A stretch of DNA of 64,000 bases, from assembly GCF_009677585.1 (NCBI RefSeq), contig NZ_WKYV01000018.1, forward strand, positions 1 to 64,000. Direction: 5' to 3'. Below are positions 9,171 through 18,649 of the stretch, in pieces. The translations under genes were made by a program, and so were the position numbers. The notes below the pieces were generated by a model that saw only the letters and a program-made list of their open reading frames with translations, was not told the DNA's origin and made no database searches. This stretch comes from Lactonifactor sp. BIOML-A5 (GTDB lineage: Bacteria; Bacillota; Clostridia; Lachnospirales; Lachnospiraceae). The stretch's first letter is position 1; each line of letters starts with the position of its first letter.

Positions 9171-10561
9171 AAATCCCCAGATTTCTTATAGCAGCAGGAG
9201 CAAGCGGCAGCGGGAAAACGCTTCTGACCTGCGGGATTCTGAAGGCATTAAAAAACCGGGGACTGCAGGTGGCATCTTTTAAGTGCGGCCCTGATTATAT
9301 CGATCCTATGTTTCACAGCAAGGTAATCCGGGCCAAATCCCGGAATCTGGATACGTTTTTTACCCCTCCTGAGATTGTCAGACATCTCCTGGAAATAAAC
9401 TGTACCGACCAGGATATTGCTGTGATGGAAGGGGTTATGGGGTATTATGATGGAATCGGAGGCACTACATCACAGGCCAGTGCCTATGAACTTGCCGCAG
9501 TTACCAAAACCCCCGTAGTGTTTGTTGTAAACTGTAAGGGTATGAGCGTATCCATACTTCCTTATATCCAGGGATTTCTCGGATTTAAAGAGAACAGCGG
9601 TATCCGGGGAGTCATTCTCAATCAGATGTCCCCCATGCTGTATCCCAGAGTGAAGGAATTGATTGAGAAGGAGCTTCCGGTGAAGGTGCTGGGCTATGTG
9701 CCAAATGTAAAGGAATGTTCCATTGAAAGCCGCCACCTGGGACTGGTTTTGCCGGATGAGGTGGAACAGCTTCAGGAAAAGCTGGGGCAGCTGGCAGATA
9801 TTCTGGAAAAAACAATTGATCTGGAAGCGCTTCTTGCGCTGGCAGAAACAGCGGAGGATATCTCTGCTTCACGCCCGGAAACCTTCTCCCCGGACTATGG
9901 GTTTACGCTGGACAAGTCTGTGAGAATTGGTGTTGCAAGAGATGAGGCCTTTTGCTTCATCTATGAGGATAATCTGCGCCTTTTGAGAAAGATGGGCGCT
10001 GAGCTTGTGGAGTTTTCCCCCCTGCAAGACAGCAGTCTCCCGGAGGGGATTCAGGGACTTCTTTTATATGGAGGCTATCCGGAACTCTATGCAGATGCTT
10101 TGGAATCCAACAGAGGGATGATAGAGAGCATTCGCCGGGAGTTCCGAAAGGGGCTTCCAGTGATCGCGGAGTGCGGTGGATTTATGTACCTTCATGAAAC
10201 CATGGAGGATATGGAGGGGAGTGCCCACAGTATGGCGGGCATCATTCCAGGGAAGGCATACCATACGCCGCAATTAAACCGATTTGGGTATATCTACCTA
10301 TCTTCCGGGGATGGAACAGTATTTGGGGAACCCATGGAGCAAATCCCGGCCCATGAATTTCATTACTTTGATTCCACTGCCTGCGGGGGAGAATTTCTGG
10401 CAAGGAAGCCGGTGGGACGCAGGAGCTGGAACTGCATGTATGGCAGAGAACATATGCTGGCAGGCTTTCCGCATCTGTACTATTACGGGAAACCTCAGAT
10501 TGCAAAGGCTTTTTTGCAGGAGTGCAGCCGCTATGCACCCCAAAGCCAGTCAAACGTCTAA
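9167..10561 (+). CDS. cbiA: Cobyrinate a,c-diamide synthase CbiA
   Basis: A 464-residue glutamine amidotransferase that amidates the a and c carboxylates of cobyrinic acid using ATP. The N-terminal dethiobiotin-synthetase-like ATPase has the P-loop GASGSGKT (residues 12-19) and KCGPDYIDPMFH. The C-terminal class-I-like glutaminase has the nucleophile in ECGGFMYLHE (about residue 334) and a late HEFHYF segment. Its start overlaps the preceding stop in an ATGA arrangement. Length and domain order are standard for the anaerobic enzyme. Confidence 0.94.
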   Translation: MKIPRFLIAAGASGSGKTLLTCGILKALKNRGLQVASFKCGPDYIDPMFHSKVIRAKSRNLDTFFTPPEIVRHLLEINCTDQDIAVMEGVMGYYDGIGGTTSQASAYELAAVTKTPVVFVVNCKGMSVSILPYIQGFLGFKENSGIRGVILNQMSPMLYPRVKELIEKELPVKVLGYVPNVKECSIESRHLGLVLPDEVEQLQEKLGQLADILEKTIDLEALLALAETAEDISASRPETFSPDYGFTLDKSVRIGVARDEAFCFIYEDNLRLLRKMGAELVEFSPLQDSSLPEGIQGLLLYGGYPELYADALESNRGMIESIRREFRKGLPVIAECGGFMYLHETMEDMEGSAHSMAGIIPGKAYHTPQLNRFGYIYLSSGDGTVFGEPMEQIPAHEFHYFDSTACGGEFLARKPVGRRSWNCMYGREHMLAGFPHLYYYGKPQIAKAFLQECSRYAPQSQSNV

Positions 10562-10584
10562 AAAAGGGAAAGAAGGAAAAGAAA

Positions 10585-11634
10585 ATGAATTTAGAGGAAA
10601 CGCTGAAATGTATCGGTCCTCTCAATGAGGAAGCTATGAAAGTCAGCCGGAAGCGCTGGGACAGTATTGCAAAACCTTTGTACAGCCTGGGTAAGCTGGA
10701 ATCTCTGCTGGTGCAGATTGCCGGAATTACAGGAAGCCAGGAAATTGATCTTTCAAAGAAAGCCCTTGTGCCAATGTGCGCGGACAATGGGGTTGTGGCA
10801 GAGGGGGTTACGCAGACAGGTCAGGAGGTTACTGCCATTGTGGCAGAGAACTTTTTGACCTGTGAAACCTCTGCGGCTATTATGTGCAAGAGTGCCGGGG
10901 CCGATATTTTCCCGGTAGACATCGGAGTTGCGGTGGATACCAATATCATAAACAGAAAAATCGCCTATGGGACTAAAAACATGGCTGTGGAGCCGGCTAT
11001 GACAAGGGAAGAGGCCATACGCGGTCTGGAGATCGGAATCGCAATGGTAAAGGAACTAAAAGACAAAGGCTATACGATCATTGCTACCGGCGAGATGGGA
11101 ATCGGCAACACCACAACAAGCAGTGCAGTGGCGGCGGTTCTTCTGGGGCAGCCCGCGGAAGCAGTCACAGGCAAAGGAGCCGGCCTTACAAGTGCCGGAC
11201 TGGAAAAGAAGATTGCAACGATCAAAAAGGCGATTGCACTTCATAAACCAGACAGAGAAGATCCCATTGATGTGCTGGCAAAGGTGGGGGGCTTTGATAT
11301 TGCCGGAATTGCAGGTATGTTCCTGGGAGGGGCGGCCTATCATATCCCTGTGGTCATTGACGGGTTTATATCGGCGGTAAGCGCCCTCCTGGCCTGTCGG
11401 CTGGCTCCCTTGGCAAAAGGCTATATGATCTCCTCTCATGTCTCCAAAGAGCCTGCGGCCCATATGATTCTGGAGGCGCTGGACCAGTCTCCCTGTCTGC
11501 ACTGTGATATGTGCCTGGGGGAGGGAACCGGGGCGGTAGCTTTATTCCCTGTTTTAGAGATGGCTGCTGCGGTCTATCAGGGGATGAGTACGTTCAGCGA
11601 CATAGAGATTGAGGAATACAAACCACTGAGCTAA
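10585..11634 (+). CDS. cobT: Nicotinate-nucleotide:dimethylbenzimidazole phosphoribosyltransferase CobT
   Basis: A 349-residue enzyme that activates the lower-ligand base to its alpha-ribotide. Typical segments are MCADNGVVAEGVTQTGQEVT (about residues 69-88), GEMGIGNTTTSSA and the C-terminal GEGTGAV (about residue 311) that carries the catalytic Glu. The ATG at 10585 follows a GAAGGA site; a longer in-frame reading back to 10522 would overlap cbiA and is unlikely. No lower-ligand synthesis genes (bluB or bza) occur in this window, so the base must come from elsewhere in the genome or from outside. Confidence 0.94.
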   Translation: MNLEETLKCIGPLNEEAMKVSRKRWDSIAKPLYSLGKLESLLVQIAGITGSQEIDLSKKALVPMCADNGVVAEGVTQTGQEVTAIVAENFLTCETSAAIMCKSAGADIFPVDIGVAVDTNIINRKIAYGTKNMAVEPAMTREEAIRGLEIGIAMVKELKDKGYTIIATGEMGIGNTTTSSAVAAVLLGQPAEAVTGKGAGLTSAGLEKKIATIKKAIALHKPDREDPIDVLAKVGGFDIAGIAGMFLGGAAYHIPVVIDGFISAVSALLACRLAPLAKGYMISSHVSKEPAAHMILEALDQSPCLHCDMCLGEGTGAVALFPVLEMAAAVYQGMSTFSDIEIEEYKPLS

Positions 11635-11646
11635 AAGGAGAAGGGT

Positions 11647-12165
11647 ATGATTACATTAATTACCGGTGGAAGCGGGAGCGGGAAATCAGCATACGCAGAA
11701 GATACCCTGCTGTCCTTTGGCGAAGGGGAGCGAATCTATATCGCTACGATGTATCCCTTTGATGAAGAAAGCCACAGGCGGATAGAGCGGCACAGAAACA
11801 TGCGCCGGGAGAAACATTTTACTACCATCGAACGGTATATTAATTTGAAAGAGCTCACCGTGCCGAAGGATTCCTATGTTCTTTTAGAGTGCATGTCGAA
11901 CCTGGTGGCCAATGAGATGTACCAGGAGGGAGGCGCCGGGAAAGATACGGTGCCCGCTGTCCTGGAAGGTATCTTTGCCCTGGACCGTCAGGCAAAAGAG
12001 CTGTGCATTGTGACAAATGAGATCTTTTCCGACGGCATCCCCTATGAGGTTGAGACAGAAAAGTATCAAAAGTACCTGGGAGAGATCAATCAGGCAATTG
12101 GAAGAGTCGCCGTAAGGGTAGTGGAAGTGGTATACGGTATCCCTATCGTACTGAAGGAGAATTAA
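11647..12165 (+). CDS. cobU: Adenosylcobinamide kinase / adenosylcobinamide-phosphate guanylyltransferase CobU
   Basis: A 172-residue bifunctional enzyme that phosphorylates adenosylcobinamide and then attaches GMP. The P-loop GGSGSGKS is at residues 7-14, and the guanylylated His lies in ERHRNMRREKHF (about residues 46-57). VTNEIFSDGIP and the C-terminal VYGIPIVLK are family features. The AAAGGAGAAGG site is just upstream. This is the intact copy; a second, degenerate relative is encoded at 12959. Confidence 0.93.
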   Translation: MITLITGGSGSGKSAYAEDTLLSFGEGERIYIATMYPFDEESHRRIERHRNMRREKHFTTIERYINLKELTVPKDSYVLLECMSNLVANEMYQEGGAGKDTVPAVLEGIFALDRQAKELCIVTNEIFSDGIPYEVETEKYQKYLGEINQAIGRVAVRVVEVVYGIPIVLKEN

Positions 12166-12942
12166 ATGAAACAGATTTGGAATAGTTTTAAAATAGCCTT
12201 TGCCATGTACTCAAAGATCCCTGTGCCGAACAGTGACTGGACGAAAGAGAACATGAGATATACCATGTGCTTTTTCCCCGCAGTGGGGCTGGTCATTGGA
12301 GGACTTACCTGGCTTTGGGGCGTCTGGGGGAGGAACCTGGCGGAAAGCCATACCTTTTATACGGTTATCCTTCTGCTGATCCCCGTGGCAGTGACAGGGG
12401 GGATCCATCTGGACGGACTTCTGGATACCTCCGATGCTTTATCCTCCTATCAGGAAAAAGAGAGAAAGCTGGAGATTCTGAAAGACTCCCATGCGGGTGC
12501 TTTTGCCATTATTATAGGAATTACATATTTTCTGCTTTACTTCGGTATTTACAGTGAGCTGACCTTAAAGGGGCTTCCTGTTGTATGCCTCAGTTTTGTT
12601 CTGTCCAGGTGCTTCAGCGGACTGTCCATTGCGGCATTTCCTATGGCGAAAAACACCGGTCTGGCGGCAACCTTCTCAGACGGCGCTCAGAAACAGACGG
12701 TTCGAATCACTACTGTGGCATGTGGACTTCTTACCATCCTCCTTATGTGTCTGTATCAGCCTGTACTGGGTGCCTGTGCAGCTATGGGAGGAATATTGAC
12801 ATTCGGCTTTTACTATCGTATGTCCATGAAGCAGTTTGGGGGAATCACCGGAGATCTGGCGGGCTTTTTCCTTCAGATATGTGAATTGGTGATGGCATTC
12901 TGTGTAGTGGCAGGAGAGATTCTGCTGAGAAAAATGGCATAG
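12166..12942 (+). CDS. cobS: Adenosylcobinamide-GDP ribazoletransferase CobS
   Basis: A 258-residue polytopic membrane protein (about six hydrophobic segments) that joins adenosylcobinamide-GDP to alpha-ribazole(-phosphate), completing the nucleotide loop. The metal-binding signature GGIHLDGLLDTSDAL is near residues 78-92, and HAGAFAII and GGITGDLAGF follow as in the family. The ATG directly abuts the cobU stop, and GAAGGAGA lies upstream within cobU, so the two are probably translationally coupled. Confidence 0.93.
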   Translation: MKQIWNSFKIAFAMYSKIPVPNSDWTKENMRYTMCFFPAVGLVIGGLTWLWGVWGRNLAESHTFYTVILLLIPVAVTGGIHLDGLLDTSDALSSYQEKERKLEILKDSHAGAFAIIIGITYFLLYFGIYSELTLKGLPVVCLSFVLSRCFSGLSIAAFPMAKNTGLAATFSDGAQKQTVRITTVACGLLTILLMCLYQPVLGACAAMGGILTFGFYYRMSMKQFGGITGDLAGFFLQICELVMAFCVVAGEILLRKMA

Positions 12943-12958
12943 CAAAGGAGATACAGGT

Positions 12959-13345
12959 ATGATATTAATTATCGGGGGCATGTTCCAGGGAAAAAAAGAG
13001 TACGTGCGCAGCAGATTTGGCCTGGAAGTGAAAGACATGGCTGACGGCAGTGTCTGTTCTTACGAAGAATTGTTCCGCTGCCGTGGAATCTTTCATTTTC
13101 ACGAATGGATTCGGCGGATGCTCCAGGAGAATAGAGATTTAACGAATCTGGCAGGAAGGCTGGAAAAAGAGAACCCTCAGATCCTTATCATTTCTAATGA
13201 GCTGGGGTACGGTGTGGTGCCGGTGGACTCTTTTGACAGAGAATACAGGGAGGCCGCAGGGCGGATATGCACCCGGATTGCCCGGTCTGCCGTTTCGGTA
13301 CACCGGGTAGTCTGCGGCATTGGGACGGTGATCAAAGATGCTTGA
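12959..13345 (+). CDS. Degenerate CobU-like protein
   Basis: A 128-residue protein related to CobU but about 45 residues shorter. The N terminus IIGGMFQGKKEYV aligns with the CobU P-loop, with Lys in place of the usual Ser/Thr after GK. The C-terminal SNELGYGVVPVDSFDREY and GRICTRIA align with the CobU C-terminal region. The segment that in CobU carries the guanylylated His (ERHRNMRREKHF in the neighbouring CobU) is missing. It may be a regulatory or structural subunit, or an enzyme of altered specificity. AAAGGAG precedes the start, and the 3' end overlaps the phosphatase gene by 8 bp, so it is translated as part of the operon. The function is unknown. Confidence 0.75.
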   Translation: MILIIGGMFQGKKEYVRSRFGLEVKDMADGSVCSYEELFRCRGIFHFHEWIRRMLQENRDLTNLAGRLEKENPQILIISNELGYGVVPVDSFDREYREAAGRICTRIARSAVSVHRVVCGIGTVIKDA

Positions 13346-13937
13346 TTTATTTCTTGTGCGGCACTCCATTACCTATGGGAATACCTTAGGGCGCTATATA
13401 GGAAAAAGGACCGATGAACCCCTTACGGAGGACGGCATTGCCCTGGTGAAACACAGATATTATCCCCAGGTACAGGCTGTTTTTACCAGCCCCTTGAAGC
13501 GGTGTGTGCAGACCGCGGCACTCTGTTATCCGGGAACCCCTGTTCATACGTTGGAGGAGCTGGCTGAGTGTGATTTCGGAGCGTTTGAAAACAAAAACTA
13601 CAAAGAGCTCTCGGGAAATGACCAATACCAGGAGTGGATTGACAGCAATGGCACCCTGCCTTTTCCCGGGGGAGAGAGCAGGGAAGCATTCATGGAGCGA
13701 TGCCAAAAAGGGTTTTGCCGCTGTGTGGAATACTGCCTCAGGGAAGGCCTGCGCTCCGGGGCTTTGGTGGTTCACGGAGGGACTATTATGAGCATTCTGG
13801 ATGCCTATGCAGTTCCCCATCAGGAGTATTATGACTGGCAGGTGGGAAACGGCGGCGGATACTGGGTGAGGACTTCCGCAGAAGTATGGAATGAAAAAGA
13901 ACAGGAACTGCATGTGGTAAAAAGACTTGCAGAATAA
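13338..13937 (+). CDS. cobC: Histidine phosphatase family protein, probable alpha-ribazole phosphatase CobC
   Basis: A 199-residue phosphoglycerate-mutase-fold phosphatase. The catalytic motif FLVRHSITYGN (residues 5-15) has RHS where most relatives have RHG. SPLKRCVQTA, the acid in ECDFGAFENKNY (about residue 73) and the second His in VVHGGTIMSIL follow. Its place between cobS and cbiB points to removal of the phosphate from alpha-ribazole-5'-phosphate or cobalamin-5'-phosphate. The family has many substrates, so the assignment rests on context. Confidence 0.85.
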   Translation: MLDLFLVRHSITYGNTLGRYIGKRTDEPLTEDGIALVKHRYYPQVQAVFTSPLKRCVQTAALCYPGTPVHTLEELAECDFGAFENKNYKELSGNDQYQEWIDSNGTLPFPGGESREAFMERCQKGFCRCVEYCLREGLRSGALVVHGGTIMSILDAYAVPHQEYYDWQVGNGGGYWVRTSAEVWNEKEQELHVVKRLAE

Positions 13938-13960
13938 ATACAGGAGAGGACTTTATTAAG

Positions 13961-14941
13961 ATGCTGAAGTGGACAATATTTGCCCTGGTTTTGGGCTTTT
14001 TTATAGATTTGATCGTGGGAGACCCTCCGTTTTTATACCATCCGGTCAGAATCATCGGGAATGGAATTGCGCTGACGGAAAAAGGCCTCAGGCGCATATT
14101 CCCAAAAACTCCGGGCGGAGAGCGGGCGGGCGGTTTCTTTCTTATCCTGATTATCTGCCTGTTCAGCGCGGGAGTCCCCGGATTGATTCTATGGTTTGCT
14201 TACCATTGGCATACCTGGCTGGGAGTATTTTTGGAAACCTTTATGTGTTATCAGCTGCTGGCTACGAAGTCTCTGAAGGAGGAGAGCATGAAGGTATACG
14301 AACAGCTGAAGGCCGGAAACCTGGAGGGGGCAAGATATGCCGTTTCTATGATTGTGGGGCGGGATACCAAGAGTCTTGATGAGGAGGGAGTCACAAAGGC
14401 AGCTGTTGAGACCATTGCGGAAAACACCTCGGATGGAATCATTGCCCCGCTTTTTTATATGGCTCTTGGGGGCGCTCCCTTGATGTTTCTGTACAAGGCC
14501 ATTAACACCATGGATTCCATGGTAGGATATAAAAACGATAAATATCTCAATTTCGGACGGCTGCCTGCAAAGTTAGATGATGCTGCTAATTTTGTACCTG
14601 CAAGAATATCCGCGTGGCTTATGGTGGCGGCCAGCTTTTTCCTGAAGATGGACAGCAGAAACGCAACACGGATTTACAGAAGAGACAGGCGGAATCACGC
14701 AAGTCCCAATTCTGCCCAGACAGAGGCAGTGATGGCCGGAGCGCTTGGGGTGCAGCTGGCCGGAGACGCCTATTATTTCGGGAAGCTTTACCAGAAACCG
14801 ACAATTGGGGACCGTATCCGTAAGATTCAGTATGAGGATATCCGTTATGCCAACAATCTGCTCTATGCCAGTGCGGGAATTGGCGTACTGTTTTTCGGAC
14901 TGATTCGGCTGATGCTTCAGATCGCGCTTCAAATCGTATAG
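13961..14941 (+). CDS. cbiB: Adenosylcobinamide-phosphate synthase CbiB
   Basis: A 326-residue integral membrane protein that attaches aminopropanol (or its phosphate) to adenosylcobyric acid. Family motifs: DLIVGDPPFLYHPVRIIGNG (residues 16-35), SMIVGRDTKSLDEEGVTKAA (about residues 128-147) and AINTMDSMVGYKNDKY (about residues 180-195). Several hydrophobic segments, one at each end, fit the four-to-five-pass topology of the family. GGAGAGG lies upstream of the ATG. It is followed by cobD, which makes the aminopropanol phosphate it uses. Confidence 0.94.
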   Translation: MLKWTIFALVLGFFIDLIVGDPPFLYHPVRIIGNGIALTEKGLRRIFPKTPGGERAGGFFLILIICLFSAGVPGLILWFAYHWHTWLGVFLETFMCYQLLATKSLKEESMKVYEQLKAGNLEGARYAVSMIVGRDTKSLDEEGVTKAAVETIAENTSDGIIAPLFYMALGGAPLMFLYKAINTMDSMVGYKNDKYLNFGRLPAKLDDAANFVPARISAWLMVAASFFLKMDSRNATRIYRRDRRNHASPNSAQTEAVMAGALGVQLAGDAYYFGKLYQKPTIGDRIRKIQYEDIRYANNLLYASAGIGVLFFGLIRLMLQIALQIV

Positions 14942-14957
14942 AACCGGGAGAATACAT

Positions 14958-15995
14958 ATGAAGAAACATATACACGGCGGGGATGTGTACCGTCATCAAA
15001 ACGTGATTGATTTTTCGGCAAACTGTAATCCACTGGGGACTCCTGCCAGCGTAAAGCGGGCAGTCGCCGAAAGTATGGAGCAGGTGTACCACTATCCTGA
15101 TGTGAGGTGCCAGAACCTAAGAGACGCATTGTCTGTCTATGAAGGAGTTCCGGCGGACTGGATCATCTGCGGAAATGGGGCTGCGGATCTGATTTTTTCT
15201 CTGGTGCTGGCCCTGAAACCTAAGAGGGCGCTGGTGCCGGCCCCTACCTTTGCGGAATATGAGCAGGCCCTGGAAAGTGTGGGATGTCAGGTGCTTCATG
15301 CCCCAGGCAGAGAGGAAGACGGATTTGCCGTGGATCAGGCGCTTTTGCAGGCCATAGACGATACCATAGATATTTTATTTCTGTGCAATCCTAATAATCC
15401 CACTGGGATTCTCACAGAGCCTGAGAGGCTGGAGCAGGTGATGGATGCCTGCCGCCGCCACGGCGTTTTTCTTGTGCTGGATGAATGTTTTCTGGACTTT
15501 GTTTGCAGTCCGGGAAAGTATACCCAAAAGGCTTCCCTGGAAAACCGGAAAGATCTGTTCATCCTGAAAGCATTTACAAAGCGGTATGCAATGGCAGGAA
15601 TACGCCTGGGCTATGGACTGTGCAGCAGCCAGGACCTGTTGGAGAAGATGAAGGAGGTTACTCAGCCCTGGAATGTTTCCACTCTGGCTCAGGCAGCCGG
15701 AATCGCTGCTTTGAAAGAAAAAGAATATGTGGCCAGGGCCACAGAACTGATCCATAGGGAGCGCGGGTTTCTCAAGGAGAAAATGCGTGAGGCAGGGCTT
15801 CAGGTATATGATTCCCAGGCCAATTATATCTTTTTCAAGGGACCTGAAAACCTTCAGGAGCTCTGCCTGCAGGAGGGGATATTAATCCGGGACTGCGGCA
15901 ATTACTATGGACTGGCAAGAGGATATTACAGGATTGCAGTCCGAACCCATGAAGAGAACCTGACCCTTATGAGGGCTTTTGAAAAAGTACTGTAA
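14958..15995 (+). CDS. cobD: Threonine-phosphate decarboxylase CobD
   Basis: A 345-residue PLP-dependent fold-type I enzyme that makes (R)-1-amino-2-propanol phosphate from threonine phosphate. Markers: HGGDVYRH at the N terminus, [10 protein letters not shown] (about residues 143-152) and the PLP lysine in [17 protein letters not shown] (about residue 204), with a C-terminal [10 protein letters not shown]. Histidinol-phosphate aminotransferases look similar; the N-terminal HGG motif and the operon position favour CobD. Confidence 0.92.
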   Translation: MKKHIHGGDVYRHQNVIDFSANCNPLGTPASVKRAVAESMEQVYHYPDVRCQNLRDALSVYEGVPADWIICGNGAADLIFSLVLALKPKRALVPAPTFAEYEQALESVGCQVLHAPGREEDGFAVDQALLQAIDDTIDILFLCNPNNPTGILTEPERLEQVMDACRRHGVFLVLDECFLDFVCSPGKYTQKASLENRKDLFILKAFTKRYAMAGIRLGYGLCSSQDLLEKMKEVTQPWNVSTLAQAAGIAALKEKEYVARATELIHRERGFLKEKMREAGLQVYDSQANYIFFKGPENLQELCLQEGILIRDCGNYYGLARGYYRIAVRTHEENLTLMRAFEKVL

Positions 15996-16018
15996 AACAG
16001 AGAAAAGAGGGATATATT

Positions 16019-17527
16019 ATGGCAAAAGCAATTATGATTCAGGGTACTATGTCCAATGCCGGAAAAAGCCTGCTTACAGCGGGGCTCTGCCGTATTTTCA
16101 CCCAGGACGGATATAAAGTAGCCCCTTTTAAGTCACAGAATATGGCGCTGAATTCCTTTATCACAGAGGAAGGACTGGAGATGGGACGAGCACAGGTGAT
16201 GCAGGCAGAAGCGGCGGGAATCAAGCCATCTGTTCTGATGAACCCAATACTTCTAAAGCCAACCAATGATGTGGGCTCCCAGGTCATCGTCAATGGGGAG
16301 GTTCTCGGCACTATGAGTGCAAGAGACTATTTTGCTTATAAAAAGAAGCTGATACCTGAAGTTATGAAAGCCTACCATGCATTGGCAGAGAAGAATGATA
16401 TTATTGTCATAGAAGGCGCCGGCAGTCCTGCGGAAATTAATCTGAAGGAAGAAGATATCGTTAATATGGGCATGGCAAAGCAGGCCAAAGCTCCCGTGCT
16501 TTTAGTGGGAGACATCGACAGAGGCGGTGTCTTTGCTCAGCTGATAGGAACCATTATGCTTCTGGACGAGGATGAGAGAAAAATAGTAAAAGGCACCATT
16601 GTAAACAAATTCAGAGGCGACAAAACCATACTGGATCCTGGGCTGAAGATATTGGAGGAGAAAACAGGCGTTCCGGTGGTAGGTGTAGCTCCCTATCTGA
16701 ATATTGAGGTAGAAGATGAGGACAGCCTTACGGAGCGGTTTGAAGCGCCCCGGGAAGTCGGTGTCATTGATATTGCGGTAATCCGCCTTCCCAGAATCTC
16801 TAACTTTACTGATTTTAACCCTCTGGAGAGTATCCCCGGAGTTTCTCTCAGATATGTGAAGCATCCCCATGAGCTGAAACAGCCGGATATGATTATACTG
16901 CCGGGAACCAAGAATACCATGGAAGATCTTCTTTGGATGCGCCAGACAGGCCTGGAGGCACTGATCCTGAAAGAGGCGGCAAAAGGAAAAATTATCTATG
17001 GCGTCTGCGGAGGATATCAGATGCTGGGAGAAACCCTTTCCGATCCCCATCACGTAGAAGCAGGGGGAGAGATTAAGGGCATGGGCCTTCTCCCCATGGA
17101 TACGATTTTTGAACAGGCAAAGACAAGAACCAGGGTGACAGGCACCTTCAGACATATAGGAGGTGCACTAAAGCTTCTGGAAGGAACCGAACTGGAGGGG
17201 TATGAGATTCATATGGGAGAAAGCGTCCTGAAGGAGGGTGCGGTATCTATGAATGAAATCACGGATGGGGTCAGCCGTGTGACAAAGCCCGACGGTGCCT
17301 GCAAAGACAATGTCTATGGCTCCTATGTGCACGGGATCTTCGACAGGGAAGAAGTGGCCGGAAAAATCATCCGGGCAATCGGAGCCATAAAAGGAATTGA
17401 TGTAGAGGAAATGACCAGTATTGATTTTCAGGCATTCAAGGAAACCCAGTATGACATTCTTGCGGCAGAGCTGAGGAAACATCTGGATATGAAGAAAATA
17501 TATGAGATTTTAGAAGCCGGTATATAA
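16019..17527 (+). CDS. cbiP: Cobyric acid synthase CbiP
   Basis: A 502-residue glutamine amidotransferase that amidates carboxylates b, d, e and g of the corrin ring. The N-terminal ATPase domain has [19 protein letters not shown] (residues 8-26) and [25 protein letters not shown] follows, and the glutaminase domain has its Cys in [11 protein letters not shown] (about residue 328). Length matches the CobQ/CbiP family. An AAAGAGGG site precedes the ATG. Confidence 0.95.
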   Translation: MAKAIMIQGTMSNAGKSLLTAGLCRIFTQDGYKVAPFKSQNMALNSFITEEGLEMGRAQVMQAEAAGIKPSVLMNPILLKPTNDVGSQVIVNGEVLGTMSARDYFAYKKKLIPEVMKAYHALAEKNDIIVIEGAGSPAEINLKEEDIVNMGMAKQAKAPVLLVGDIDRGGVFAQLIGTIMLLDEDERKIVKGTIVNKFRGDKTILDPGLKILEEKTGVPVVGVAPYLNIEVEDEDSLTERFEAPREVGVIDIAVIRLPRISNFTDFNPLESIPGVSLRYVKHPHELKQPDMIILPGTKNTMEDLLWMRQTGLEALILKEAAKGKIIYGVCGGYQMLGETLSDPHHVEAGGEIKGMGLLPMDTIFEQAKTRTRVTGTFRHIGGALKLLEGTELEGYEIHMGESVLKEGAVSMNEITDGVSRVTKPDGACKDNVYGSYVHGIFDREEVAGKIIRAIGAIKGIDVEEMTSIDFQAFKETQYDILAAELRKHLDMKKIYEILEAGI

Positions 17528-17543
17528 AAGGAGAGGAGAACGT

Positions 17544-18185
17544 ATGAAAATAGAACTGGAAAATGTGCTGCCCAAGGAGATAGAAAGCAGAAGCTTTGAG
17601 ATAATTACAGAGGAACTGGGAGATACGCCTCTGATCCCCGGCACTGAGCTGATTGTAAAGCGGTGTATCCATACAAGTGCAGACTTCGACTATGCCCGGA
17701 ATCTCTGCTTTTCTGATGGAGCAGTGGAGGCAGCCATAGCGGCTATTAAAGAGGGGGCCAGCATTGTCACAGATACCCAGATGGCAAAAGCCGGTATTAA
17801 TAAAAAAGTCTTGAATAAATATGGCGGCAAAGTCCATTGCTTCATGTCTGATGAAGACATTGCCGAGATTGCTAAAAAAAGCGGTTCCACCAGGGCAACG
17901 GCCAGTATGGATAAAGCCGCGTCTATGGAAGAAGAGTTTATCTTTGCCATCGGAAACGCACCCACTGCGCTGGTAAGGCTTTACGAATTGATGCAGGAGG
18001 AAAAAATCCACCCCAAGCTGATTATTGGAGTTCCCGTGGGATTTGTAAATGTGGTGCAGTCAAAAGAACTGATCATGGAGACAGATGTGCCTTACATCGT
18101 GGCCAAAGGACGAAAGGGAGGAAGTAATATTGCTGCCTGCATCTGCAATGCATTGCTGTATATGATCGATAATTCCAGGGAGTAG
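17544..18185 (+). CDS. cbiC: Cobalt-precorrin-8 methylmutase CbiC
   Basis: A 213-residue enzyme that moves the C11 methyl group to C12 to give cobyrinic acid. KRCIHTSADFDYA (about residues 38-50) carries the catalytic His. VTDTQMAKAGI and ERFIFAIGNAPTAL-like EEFIFAIGNAPTAL are family features, and GVPVGFVNV with KGRKGGSNIAA closes the protein. It is the last gene of the + strand cobalamin operon. The usual cbiC-first order is altered here, with cbiC at the 3' end. AAAGGAGAGG lies upstream of the start. Confidence 0.95.
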   Translation: MKIELENVLPKEIESRSFEIITEELGDTPLIPGTELIVKRCIHTSADFDYARNLCFSDGAVEAAIAAIKEGASIVTDTQMAKAGINKKVLNKYGGKVHCFMSDEDIAEIAKKSGSTRATASMDKAASMEEEFIFAIGNAPTALVRLYELMQEEKIHPKLIIGVPVGFVNVVQSKELIMETDVPYIVAKGRKGGSNIAACICNALLYMIDNSRE

Positions 18186-18194
18186 ATATGGGAA

Positions 18195-18531
18195 GGGGAC
18201 GGTGAGGGAGAGTCCGTGCGGGAGGATGGTTCTTGGGAGTAGGACGCCTGTGTTCCGGGGACACCTCCGTCGCGAGGAGAGTCTAAGCCAAAACCGGAAT
18301 CCCCTCCGGAGCACCGTTCGCATACGCAGAGAATGCTTTCGATGCATTCTCTGCGCGGGCTCACTTTTTTTCGGCCCGGACTGCCGAAAAAATCTCCTGC
18401 GGGAATCCCGGTTTTGCCTAAGACTCTCTGCTCACTCCTGCGGAATCGTCCGCAGAACACAGGCGTCCTACTCCCAAGAACCATCCTCCCGCACGGACTC
18501 TCCCTCACCTGTATATTGGAAAGTTCCAGGT
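18195..18531. repeat. Long palindromic element, family A copy 1
   Basis: A 55-bp left arm (18201-18255) is the exact reverse complement of the right arm (18455-18509). The 199-bp core between them continues as an imperfect palindrome with inner hairpins: CGCAGAGAATGC...GCATTCTCTGCG, and a TTTTTTTCGGC...GCCGAAAAAA stem. Outside the arms are GGGGAC on the left and GGAAAGTTCCAGG on the right. The core and edges are shared with 38297-38642; the arm sequence is not. No coding capacity is credible: the apparent ORFs on both strands are mirror images produced by the palindrome. Confidence 0.9.
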
Positions 18532-18562
18532 AGCTACTATATAGGAAAAGAAATTATAGGTA

Positions 18563-18615
18563 TAAAAAAAGTGTAGATGTCAGAGTTCATTACTCTCAAA
18601 CAACTACACTTTTAT
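18563..18615. terminator. Bidirectional rho-independent terminator
   Basis: AAAAAAAGTGTAG on the left pairs with CTACACTTTTATT on the right, around an inner CAGAG/CTCT pairing. T tracts result on both strands. It lies between the convergent cobalamin and cobalt operons. Confidence 0.55.
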
Positions 18616-18649
18616 TATGTGAAATAAACTGCTAATTGAACTAAAACCC

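Noticed and set aside
13338..13937. Annotation as a phosphoglycerate mutase
   Set aside because: Position inside the cobalamin operon and the family's known role favour the alpha-ribazole phosphatase CobC.
14958..15995. Annotation as histidinol-phosphate aminotransferase
   Set aside because: The N-terminal HGGDVYRH motif and placement beside cbiB and cbiP fit threonine-phosphate decarboxylase CobD.
18202..18576. Open frames of about 65-140 codons on both strands across 18.1-18.6 kb and 38.3-38.6 kb
   Set aside because: They lie inside the palindromes, read as mirror images on the two strands, lack ribosome-binding sites and show nucleotide (stem) rather than protein conservation.
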